Below are positions 7,180-14,195 of a stretch of 64,000 nucleotides of DNA, piece after piece. Positions within the stretch are counted from its first letter, which is position 1, and each line of letters begins with the position of its first letter. Source of the DNA: Xanthomarina sp. F1114 (lineage in GTDB: Bacteria > Bacteroidota > Bacteroidia > Flavobacteriales > Flavobacteriaceae); assembly GCF_026410255.1 (NCBI RefSeq), contig NZ_JAPMLL010000003.1, positions 124,001-188,000 on the forward strand. Reading direction: 5' to 3'. The notes under the pieces were generated by a model. That model saw only the letters and a program-made list of their open reading frames with translations, ran no database searches and was not told the DNA's origin. The position numbers were made by a program, and so were the translations under genes.

Positions 7180-8151
7180 ATGCTTAGAACCTTATTTTAC
7201 AAAATTAAACAATTCTTATTTGTGCTTCTAAAAATAAGCTTGGTACTTGCTGCATTTTATTTTATTTACCACAAGCTCACAACAAACAATCAACTAGATT
7301 TTAAAGTTTTTTCTGCGTTTATTACCAAAAACAACGTTTTTTCGTCGCAAAACATCATTTTCCTGCTTGTTTTAAGTAGTTTTAACTGGTTTTTGGAAAT
7401 ATTAAAATGGCGTAATTTAGTTTCAGTATTTAAAAAAATAAGCTTAAAGGAAGCTCTTGACCAAAGTATTGGTTCTTTAACAGCTTCTATATTTACACCA
7501 AACCGAATTGGAGAATATGGCGCTAAAGCTGTTTTCTATAGCTCTAATTTAAGGAAGAAAATAGTATTACTAAATTTTCTAGGAAACAGTATGCAAATGT
7601 TTGTAACAACCATTTTTGGATGCATTGGTTTGTACTTTTTTATTTTAGTACACCCTTTAAATATGAACTTTCCGCAAACATTCCAGGTCTTAATTGTTTT
7701 GCTCTTTATCTTAAGCTTGGGCTATTTTGGATGGAAGAAAAAAGAAGTTACAATTAAAGGGGTTTCTATTGAAAAACTGTTACGCTTTTTTAAACATATA
7801 CTTATTAATCATTATACAATTTGTTTGTTCTATTCTGTACTGAGGTATCTTGTGTTTTCTTTTCAGTTCTATTTCCTACTCCAACTTTTTGGCGTTGAAA
7901 TATCCTATCTAAATGCTATGACCATAATTACTTCTATGTACTTATTGGCTTCGGTAATTCCTTCTATTTTTATTTTTGATGTTGTAATAAAAGGGAGTGT
8001 CGCCGTTTATTTGTTTTCGATAATTGGAGTTAACGAACTGACAATTTTGAGCATTGTTACACTTATGTGGCTGCTCAATTTTGTTTTCCCAAGTATGGTT
8101 GGAAGCGTATTCGTACTACGGTTTAAACTCCCTAAACCTATAACTTCATGA
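7180..8151 (+). CDS. lysylphosphatidylglycerol synthase TM-region / flippase-like membrane protein
   Basis: The 323-residue protein has seven or eight hydrophobic segments (for example FLFVLLKISLVLAAFYFIYH, IIFLLVLSSFNWFLEIL, TTIFGCIGLYFFILVH, FQVLIVLLFILSLGYF) and the family landmark TASIFTPNRIGEYGAKAVFY near residues 100-120. It belongs to the UPF0104/AglD-like superfamily, the membrane half of MprF-type proteins, thought to move lipids across the inner membrane. The lysyl transferase domain is absent. The stop overlaps the ATG of the next glycosyltransferase (ATGA), suggesting coupled translation and a shared role in lipid or glycan assembly. Confidence 0.7.
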   Translation: MLRTLFYKIKQFLFVLLKISLVLAAFYFIYHKLTTNNQLDFKVFSAFITKNNVFSSQNIIFLLVLSSFNWFLEILKWRNLVSVFKKISLKEALDQSIGSLTASIFTPNRIGEYGAKAVFYSSNLRKKIVLLNFLGNSMQMFVTTIFGCIGLYFFILVHPLNMNFPQTFQVLIVLLFILSLGYFGWKKKEVTIKGVSIEKLLRFFKHILINHYTICLFYSVLRYLVFSFQFYFLLQLFGVEISYLNAMTIITSMYLLASVIPSIFIFDVVIKGSVAVYLFSIIGVNELTILSIVTLMWLLNFVFPSMVGSVFVLRFKLPKPITS

Positions 8152-9272
8152 TTATACTTATTTTTGTAATCACGTTTCTATATCTGTTTTTAATAAGCAC
8201 TTTTATTTATGGTTTCGAAAAAGTTATTGAGTTTCAACCTAAAGATTCCTTAACAAAAATAAAGTTTTCTGTTATTATTCCTTTTAGAAATGAAGCTGAA
8301 AATCTACCAGAATTATTAAACTCTATTTCCAAATTAAAATATCCTGTTACAAACTTTGAAGTTATTTTTATAAATGATGCTTCTGAAGATGCTTCCTTAG
8401 AAATTATTGAACATTATTTAGCAGGTTCTGAGATAGATTTTAAAGTACTTCAAAATAAAAGAAGGACGAAATCTCCTAAAAAAGATGCCATCTCGGCAGC
8501 TATTGATAAGGTTCAATACGACTGGATTCTAACCACTGATGCCGATTGTTTATTGCCCAAGTTATGGCTTGAATGCTATAACAGTTTTATCTATAAAACC
8601 AATGCTAGCATGATTTCTGGGCCAGTTCTTTATTATAAGCTAAATAGTTTTTTAGACAAATTTCAGGCTTTCGATTTTTTAAGTTTAATGGGCGCAACTA
8701 TCGGTGGTTTTGGATTAAAAACACCTTTTTTAAGTAATGGCGCTAATTTAGCCTATAAAAAAGATTTTTTTAAAAGTTTAAATGGTTTTGAAGGAAACGC
8801 GGACATTGCTAGTGGAGACGATGTATTTTTATTACAAAAAGCTATAGAAAAACATAAAGATTCTGCACTATTTTTAAAAGCCAAAGAAGCTTTTGTTTTT
8901 ACCAAACCTCAGCCAGATTTCAGAAGTTTAAAGTCTCAGCGAGTAAGATGGGCATCCAAAACTACTCATTATAAAAACAGTTTTGGCAAGTTTACAGGCC
9001 TGCTTGTTCTATTAATGAATACTACCTTAATTGCTTCCTTAGTATTTGTTGGTATTGGCAAACTGGATTGGATCTATTTATTACTTATTTTTTCGCTTAA
9101 AATTAGTATTGATTTTATTTTACTTTTTAAAACAGCTTCATTTTTTAATCAGAAAGAACTGTTTAGCAGTTATCTCTTGAGTGCTATAATCTATCCGTTC
9201 TTCTCGGTTTATATTGCCGTTACTTCTATTTTTTCAAGTTATAAATGGAAAGATCGAGCCTACAGAAAATAG
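8148..9272 (+). CDS. membrane-anchored GT2 family glycosyltransferase
   Basis: An N-terminal membrane segment (MIILIFVITFLYLFLISTF) is followed by a GT-A domain: FSVIIPFRNEAENLPELL, VIFINDASEDASLEI, the metal-binding WILTTDADCLLP and the acceptor-side QRVRWASKT (QxxRW motif of processive-type GT2 enzymes). Two to three C-terminal membrane segments (LLVLLMNTTLIASLVFVGI, LDWIYLLLIFSLKISIDFI, YPFFSVYIAVTSIF) anchor it. The architecture is close to hopanoid or polysaccharide GT2 enzymes. The sugar and acceptor are unknown. It overlaps the flippase-like gene by four bases. Confidence 0.8.
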   Translation: MIILIFVITFLYLFLISTFIYGFEKVIEFQPKDSLTKIKFSVIIPFRNEAENLPELLNSISKLKYPVTNFEVIFINDASEDASLEIIEHYLAGSEIDFKVLQNKRRTKSPKKDAISAAIDKVQYDWILTTDADCLLPKLWLECYNSFIYKTNASMISGPVLYYKLNSFLDKFQAFDFLSLMGATIGGFGLKTPFLSNGANLAYKKDFFKSLNGFEGNADIASGDDVFLLQKAIEKHKDSALFLKAKEAFVFTKPQPDFRSLKSQRVRWASKTTHYKNSFGKFTGLLVLLMNTTLIASLVFVGIGKLDWIYLLLIFSLKISIDFILLFKTASFFNQKELFSSYLLSAIIYPFFSVYIAVTSIFSSYKWKDRAYRK

Positions 9273-9326
9273 TGCCAAAATCATTTATTTTTGCTAGATT
9301 TACAAGAACCCCAAAACCTAAGACTA

Positions 9327-10214
9327 ATGAAAAACCTTATCTTTTTGTTATGCCTTTCCCTACCTTGTTTATCACTAAACGCACAGGAACCTTATATAGT
9401 CAATGGCGAAGCGCTTCAGTTGAAAATAGAAGTTGAAGGAAACCTAGATTTACTTTGGAATATTTTCGATGGAAAATATCGTTATTTTGTTAGAACAGAA
9501 AATGGCTCTATTCAAGAGTTAATAAACACTAAAAACCTAGAAACTAAAAAGTATAGAGAAGAATATAAAACAGTTTTGAATAATTTGACTCAGGACTACG
9601 GTCTTTCGGCAGAGAAGATTAATTTAACACTTGGTAGTTTAAAAGAATACATAAACATGTATAATTCTACCAGCGATCTCAATTATAACTACGAGCCGAG
9701 GCCTAAAATTAAAGCGCGTTTGGGTGGACTTTTAGGACTTACTAATCAACCATTCGTGAATAATCCAAACAACTCTTTAGCTCCAGTTTTTGGAGCAGAA
9801 TTTGAAGTTTATAGCAATAAGCGATTAAAACGCCATGCCGGATATTTTAATCTTAGAACAGCTTTAGAAACTGACGATTTTAAATATTCATCCACACAAT
9901 TAGGTTTAGGATACAGGTACCGTTTTATTTATAGGAATAATTTTAGCATTTATGGAAATATAACCTTTGTTACCTATACTTTTTATAACGAAACTTTAAG
10001 CTATGAAAACGAATTAAATCCTGGAACTTACATTATAGAAAAAGACTGTGGTTCAAGATTGGAGGCTCCATTCAGTTTTGGATTGGGTAGCGACATAAAA
10101 GTGACTGAGAACGGATATATTACACTTGCCTATGATAATCTAATTGCTTTATTTACTAAAAATGAAGGGAGTTTTCCAATAGATTTTGCTTTAGGATTTA
10201 AATTTAACCTGTAG
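9327..10214 (+). CDS. exported outer-membrane beta-barrel protein of unknown function
   Basis: I preferred the ATG at 9327 to one at 9291 because a signal peptide starts right there (MKNLIFLLCLSLPCLSLNAQ). The N-terminal 100 residues are soluble and partly helical (TKKYREEYKTVLNNLTQDYG); from about residue 120 the sequence is strand-like with many Tyr and Gly (ARLGGLLGLTN, FGAEFEVYSNKRLKRHAGYF, STQLGLGYRYRFIYRNNFSI) and ends in FALGFKFNL with a terminal hydrophobic residue, as expected for an outer-membrane barrel. It lies 54 bases downstream of the GT2 gene and could share its transcript. Confidence 0.55.
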   Translation: MKNLIFLLCLSLPCLSLNAQEPYIVNGEALQLKIEVEGNLDLLWNIFDGKYRYFVRTENGSIQELINTKNLETKKYREEYKTVLNNLTQDYGLSAEKINLTLGSLKEYINMYNSTSDLNYNYEPRPKIKARLGGLLGLTNQPFVNNPNNSLAPVFGAEFEVYSNKRLKRHAGYFNLRTALETDDFKYSSTQLGLGYRYRFIYRNNFSIYGNITFVTYTFYNETLSYENELNPGTYIIEKDCGSRLEAPFSFGLGSDIKVTENGYITLAYDNLIALFTKNEGSFPIDFALGFKFNL

Positions 10215-10230
10215 CTTTTGTTTAAATCAT

Positions 10231-10707
10231 CTAGTTAACACGAATAATAACAGGCAAAGTAAATGCTGTTTTTACCTGCTGCCCACGTTTTATGGCTGGA
10301 TATATTTCTGGTAAGGAATCTAGACTACTTGTAAGAATCTCGTCTATGTTTGGAATTTCGTGACGCGTAACTGAATCCACTTTGGCTTCTAAAAAGGATA
10401 AAACGCCTTGTTCTGAAATTTGGAATTTTATATAAATGGTATCGTCAATATTCTGGCTAACAACAATAGTGTCTCTCTGTATTTTGTTAGTAATAATAGC
10501 TGTTAAGGTGTTTTGAAAACAGCGTTTTTTTTCTTCCTTAGAAATAGCATCATTACAGGATGCAAAAGAAGGATATTCATCTACATTACTCCAATTAAAT
10601 GTTTTTAATTCTTCATTTAAAATAGCATCAGACGTTGTTTTCTTCACATTGAAAAAATTACAAGAAACAAGCAACAAAAAACCAATAAAAAGGTACAAAT
10701 GTTTCAT
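10231..10707 (-). CDS. lipoprotein with TonB-C-like domain
   Basis: The ATG at 10707 gives a lipoprotein signal (MKHLYLFIGFLLLVSC, lipobox LVSC with Cys16). The mature part contains YPSFASCNDAISKEEKKRC, a predicted interaction helix, then strands IYIKFQISEQGVLSFLEAKV and the closing VKTAFTLPVIIRV. The two cysteines are 12 residues apart, and the same spacing (FPGCEDGSSNEERKQC) occurs in the C-terminal domain of the BlaR1-like protein encoded just upstream, so the two are probably related by duplication. TonB-C-like domains bind cell-envelope partners. It lies downstream of the blaI-blaR1 pair but after a terminator. Confidence 0.65.
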   Translation of the reverse strand: MKHLYLFIGFLLLVSCNFFNVKKTTSDAILNEELKTFNWSNVDEYPSFASCNDAISKEEKKRCFQNTLTAIITNKIQRDTIVVSQNIDDTIYIKFQISEQGVLSFLEAKVDSVTRHEIPNIDEILTSSLDSLPEIYPAIKRGQQVKTAFTLPVIIRVN

Positions 10708-10773
10708 ACACAGAATTGAAACGGAAAAGTACAATATTTTTAATTATTCTACATAAATGGAGGTGTTTAAACA

Positions 10774-10802
10774 TAAAAAAACCGAAGACAAAGCTTCGGT
10801 TC
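10774..10802 (-). terminator. rho-independent terminator after the BlaR1-like gene
   Basis: ACCGAAG (10781-10787) pairs with CTTCGGT (10794-10800) over a six-base loop. On the minus strand it is followed by TTTTTT, the expected U tract for the blaI-blaR1 transcript, 20 bases after the stop codon. Confidence 0.8.
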
Positions 10803-10820
10803 TTTATTCAATATTTATAA

Positions 10821-12254
10821 TTACTCTTTTATTTCAAACTTTATTGGTAAATAGTATGGTACTGTTACTGTTTTCCCATCCTGCATTCCAGGTGTCATCT
10901 TTGGCAACATACTAATCACTCGCAGCGCTTCTTCAACAAGTTCTGGCTTTTCTGCTCTTGCTTTGGCATCAACAATATTTCCTAGGTTATCAATCTTAAA
11001 GAAAACAAATATTTTCACAACACCAGTTAAGTTTAATGTTTTTCCTAGATCTGTATTGAAATTTTCGGCCACAACACTACTAATTTTTCCAATCATACAT
11101 TGTTTCCTCTCTTCGTTAGAACTTCCGTCTTCACAACCTGGAAATATTGGAACTTGATCTATTACTGTAAATGGAACTTCGCCGTTTCCATCAAATTCTG
11201 AAGAATTTAATGGAAGAGTCGAAACATCCTGACCTTCAACATTTGCTTTAATAACATCTAAAAAATAGGTTGTTAGCTCTTCTTTTTCAGATTCGTTTAA
11301 TTTCCCTTCCTTATCAAAAGATTCGATAATCATTTTTAATTGATCTTCTTGAGATACTTCACTCACAGTCATACTATCTTGGCTTGCATCACTGCAAGAA
11401 GAATAAACTAACATCCCAAATACCATTGGAATTAAAAGTGCGTACCTTACTAATTGGACTTGTTTTGATTTTGATTTTTGTAACATAACGATTCGTTTTT
11501 TGATTAATGATTCTTTAAAAAATGGATTGATGAATGATACCCGCTTGGCTTGAAATACTTGCGATAACAGGTTTTGATAATATTGTTGTTTATTGTGCTT
11601 TACAGCTTCGGCATCTGCAATAAATTCGTGCACCACCGAAATTCTATTTTGATACATATAAATTAGCGGATTAAACCAAAATAATATGCGAAGGATTTCG
11701 AAAAACAACATATCGAAGCTGTGTTTTTGTTTTACGTGAACCAGTTCGTGCTTAAATATGGTTTCTCGTTCTTCATTTTCTAATTGTTTTCCAATAAAAA
11801 TATAGTTGAAAAATGAAAAGGCATCCCGACTGTTTTCTAAATTCACAATTTGTAAATTAGATTCTCGATGTTTTTGATTATTAATAATTAATTGGGATAT
11901 TTTAATAATTTTGAAGACAAAAATCATCAATGCAAAAGCAGAGCCCATATAGAAAAGATACATCCAAGACCACGAAAAACTTGATGCTTGATTGGCACCT
12001 TCAATTAAAACTTCATCTAAAACAATTGGGTTTTGTTTTCCTATAACAACTTCTGGAAGGGTGATAATATATTGCTGTGGCACAATGTTTTTAAACATCT
12101 CAACTTTTATGGTTGGCAGAATAAATGATAAAGCTGCTGTAATTAAAAGATAGGCCCTATTCCAGTTAAAAAACGTTTGTTTTTTTAAGAAAACATCATA
12201 AACTATTAAAAAGAATAGTTGAAATGCGATTGTTTGAATGATATAATGTGCCAT
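10821..12254 (-). CDS. BlaR1/M56 family membrane metallopeptidase with TonB-C-like tail
   Basis: The N-terminal third holds membrane segments (IQTIAFQLFFLIVYDVFL, AYLLITAALSFILPTIKV, YLFYMGSAFALMIFVFKI) and the M56 zinc site HELVH at residues 169-173, followed by a third ligand region VVHEFIADAEAV and a further membrane segment near residue 275 (LVRYALLIPMVFGMLVYSS). The periplasmic C-terminus resembles TonB-C (VPIFPGCEDG, then VKIFVFFKIDNLGNIVDAKA and VTVPYYLPIKFEI). By analogy with BlaR1/MecR1, an outside signal activates the protease, which leads to loss of the BlaI repressor. The real signal is unknown; no beta-lactamase gene is adjacent. It starts two bases after the blaI stop. Confidence 0.82.
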   Translation of the reverse strand: MAHYIIQTIAFQLFFLIVYDVFLKKQTFFNWNRAYLLITAALSFILPTIKVEMFKNIVPQQYIITLPEVVIGKQNPIVLDEVLIEGANQASSFSWSWMYLFYMGSAFALMIFVFKIIKISQLIINNQKHRESNLQIVNLENSRDAFSFFNYIFIGKQLENEERETIFKHELVHVKQKHSFDMLFFEILRILFWFNPLIYMYQNRISVVHEFIADAEAVKHNKQQYYQNLLSQVFQAKRVSFINPFFKESLIKKRIVMLQKSKSKQVQLVRYALLIPMVFGMLVYSSCSDASQDSMTVSEVSQEDQLKMIIESFDKEGKLNESEKEELTTYFLDVIKANVEGQDVSTLPLNSSEFDGNGEVPFTVIDQVPIFPGCEDGSSNEERKQCMIGKISSVVAENFNTDLGKTLNLTGVVKIFVFFKIDNLGNIVDAKARAEKPELVEEALRVISMLPKMTPGMQDGKTVTVPYYLPIKFEIKE

Positions 12255-12256
12255 AA

Positions 12257-12625
12257 TTAGTCCTTTTTGTTCATGTCTTTTAAAACCGATTCTAGCTCTT
12301 GTAAACTAATATCGTTTTTCTTAACGAAAAAGGATACCATACTTTTAAATGATCCTTGAAAGTAGTTGTCTACTAAAGTGTTTAAACTTTGATTGCTATA
12401 ATCTTGTTTTTTTACCAATGGAAAATAAATATGTCCTTTTCCTTGTTTTTCGTAATCCACAAAACCTTTAGTCTCTAATATTCTAACTATAGTAGAAACT
12501 GTATTATAAGCTGGTTTAGGTTCTGGCAAAACATCTATTATTTGTTTAACATTGGCTTTTTCAAGCTGCCATAACACCTGCATAATTTCTTCTTCGGCTT
12601 TTGTAAGTTGCTTTTTCTGTTGCAT
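12257..12625 (-). CDS. BlaI/MecI/CopY family repressor
   Basis: The 122-residue protein shows the BlaI winged helix: LTKAEEEIMQVLWQLEKANVKQI, recognition helix PAYNTVSTIVRILETKGFV and wing YEKQGKGHIYFPLV, then a C-terminal dimerisation helix region (LNTLVDNYFQGSFKSMVSFF) that normally contains the protease-sensitive site. It is expected to repress its own promoter and blaR1 as a dimer. Three 16-base palindromes of the form AACTAA...TAGTT lie directly upstream (12634-12695), around a -7 box, strongly suggesting autoregulation. Confidence 0.9.
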   Translation of the reverse strand: MQQKKQLTKAEEEIMQVLWQLEKANVKQIIDVLPEPKPAYNTVSTIVRILETKGFVDYEKQGKGHIYFPLVKKQDYSNQSLNTLVDNYFQGSFKSMVSFFVKKNDISLQELESVLKDMNKKD

Positions 12626-12633
12626 AATTTATT

Positions 12634-12695
12634 AACTAAAGTTTTAGTTTGATACAAATATAACTAAAAATATAGTTTGAACTAATTTTTTAGTT
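12634..12695. promoter_or_regulatory. three BlaI-type operator palindromes with blaI -7 box
   Basis: Three 16-base dyads are present: AACTAAAGTTTTAGTT (12634-12649), AACTAAAAATATAGTT (12662-12677) and AACTAATTTTTTAGTT (12680-12695). The minus-strand -7 box TATATTTG lies at 12662-12655, between the first two. The arms AACTA/TAGTT are shared by all three. They lie between the divergent blaI and DUF456 genes, so DUF456 could also be affected. Confidence 0.75.
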
Positions 12696-12744
12696 ATTAA
12701 TTTGTAACAATCGTTTTATATCTTCGTCTTATAAAGAAAAATTT

Positions 12745-13254
12745 ATGGACTTATTATTATTTTTTCTTGGGTTTCTATTTATGATAGCTGGCATTATAGG
12801 AAGCTTTCTCCCCATACTTCCCGGACCTCCACTAAGTTGGATTGGTTTATTACTACTCCATTTAACCAGTGCAATCCCAACTAATTGGACATTTTTGATT
12901 ACAACTCTGATTATAGCTCTAATAGTTTTTGCTGCAGATTATTTTATTCCTGCTCTTGGTACAAAAAAATTTGGAGGCAGCAGATACGGAGTTATTGGGA
13001 CTACACTTGGCTTATTAGTTTCTATTATATTTCCAATATTAGGTGTGTTTGGGATTATAGTATGGCCTTTTATTGGGGCGTTTTTAGGAGAATTATTAAA
13101 TAGAACCGATTCTAAAACAGCTGTAAAAGCAGCTTTTGGTTCGTTTTTAGGTTTCTTAACAGGAACTTTTCTAAAGTTTATTGTAGCCGTTATCTACTTT
13201 GGGTTATTTATTTGGAAGTTCTGGGAATACAAAAGTGGAATTTTTAGCTTTTAG
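12745..13254 (+). CDS. DUF456 membrane protein
   Basis: The 169-residue protein is almost wholly hydrophobic and shows the DUF456 landmarks: LFFLGFLFMIAGIIGSFLPI then LPGPPLSWIGLLLLH, ADYFIPALGTKKFGGSRYG and VWPFIGAFLGELLNR. Gly-rich, glycine-zipper-like segments (KAAFGSFLGFLTGTFLKF) fit an integral inner-membrane protein with about five helices. Function is not known. It is divergent from blaI, and a -7-like TATCTTCG (12719-12726) lies about 20 bases before its ATG, next to the operator array. Confidence 0.75.
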   Translation: MDLLLFFLGFLFMIAGIIGSFLPILPGPPLSWIGLLLLHLTSAIPTNWTFLITTLIIALIVFAADYFIPALGTKKFGGSRYGVIGTTLGLLVSIIFPILGVFGIIVWPFIGAFLGELLNRTDSKTAVKAAFGSFLGFLTGTFLKFIVAVIYFGLFIWKFWEYKSGIFSF

Positions 13255-13303
13255 TAAAAAAAAGAAACCTCATGACTAATACAAATAATATACAGTCATG
13301 AGG
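13255..13303 (-). terminator. hairpin with T tract between convergent genes
   Basis: CCTCATGACT (13268-13277) pairs perfectly with AGTCATGAGG (13294-13303). On the minus strand it is followed by TTTCTTTTTTTTACT, so it can end the response-regulator transcript about 210 bases after that stop codon. On the plus strand there is no U tract. Confidence 0.6.
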
Positions 13304-13394
13304 CTAGTGTAAATGCTATTATCAACTATTTCTTTTGAGGGATCAATTAATCAGTTGTTGATACTTCAAATATAGAACGAAGCATTTGAATTTG

Positions 13395-13430
13395 TTTACG
13401 GGAAAACCACAAAAGTTTTACGGGAAAACC
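13395..13430. repeat. two direct 14-bp repeats with TACGG-GAAAA-CCGTA dyad
   Basis: TTTACGGGAAAACC occurs at 13395-13408 and 13417-13430, 22 bases apart. The second copy continues into GTAA, making the dyad TTACGG-GAAAA-CCGTAA (13418-13434). The 22-base period (about two helical turns) suits a dimeric DNA-binding protein, or the copies may form small hairpins in the 3' untranslated RNA. Confidence 0.5.
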
Positions 13431-13511
13431 GTAATTAGCAACTATACCGTGACATAACACGTTTTTAAAAATTTGAAAAAACGAAAACTTTAACAGTATT
13501 TGATCTAAAAA

Positions 13512-14186
13512 CTAGATAATTCCTTTATCTCTAGCACTATCTAATAGAGATTCGTCGCTACCATCTTCAACAAAAAGCACTTCTTTCATGTATTTTTTTC
13601 GTTTTTCAATAGCGCTTAAAGAAAGATCTATATACTCTTTTAAGTTTTTAGTTTTGATACCTTGAGATAACAAATAAAGTATTTTTCTATTTACATCGTC
13701 TAGTACAATGTTTGTAGAAACTGTTTTCCTAATTAAACTGTTTACAGTACCACTATAAAATGGCGGGTTACTTAAAACTGCCTGAAAGGCATTTGCCAGT
13801 TCTTTAGAAGTTAAGTCGCTTTTAATTAAAAAGCCTTCTGGATTTATTGTTCTAACAATATTGTGAATTCTATATACTTCATTAAACATGGTTAGAATAA
13901 TGATTTTGGCTTTAGGCATAATACTTTTAGCATGCATAGCTAAGTCTTCACCATTATTAAATTTACCATCAGTAGAGGGAGGTAAACTAATATCCATAAA
14001 TAACACATCGTATGGATTGTTTCTTGCCACAGCATTTTCCATAAATTTTATGGACTCGTCGCAGTTATTAGCAATATCTATTTTTAAGTTTTGATTAGGT
14101 TTTTTCGTTGCAATTAAGGTGTTTTGATATCCTTCAATAATCATTGGATGATCGTCCGTCATTAATATACGAATGGTAGTTTGCAT
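13512..14186 (-). CDS. LuxR/NarL-like response regulator
   Basis: The receiver domain occupies residues 1-140: RILMTDDHP (acidic pair), phosphoacceptor Asp65 in VLFMDISLPP, and the conserved Thr and Lys in IIILTMFNE and GFLIKSDLTS. The C-terminal 65 residues form a helix-turn-helix (RKILYLLSQGIKTKNLKEYIDLSLSAIEKRKKYM) like LuxR effectors but divergent: the usual GLTNKEIA segment reads GIKTKNLKEYI. It is encoded nine bases downstream of the TPR histidine kinase and is surely its partner. It would act as a DNA-binding regulator in the cytosol. Confidence 0.85.
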   Translation of the reverse strand: MQTTIRILMTDDHPMIIEGYQNTLIATKKPNQNLKIDIANNCDESIKFMENAVARNNPYDVLFMDISLPPSTDGKFNNGEDLAMHAKSIMPKAKIIILTMFNEVYRIHNIVRTINPEGFLIKSDLTSKELANAFQAVLSNPPFYSGTVNSLIRKTVSTNIVLDDVNRKILYLLSQGIKTKNLKEYIDLSLSAIEKRKKYMKEVLFVEDGSDESLLDSARDKGII

Positions 14187-14195
14187 TAGTTTTTG

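Noticed and set aside
10231-12625. Beta-lactam resistance locus
   Set aside because: BlaI/BlaR1-like genes are common in Bacteroidota without a beta-lactamase, and none is encoded nearby; the sensed signal is unknown.
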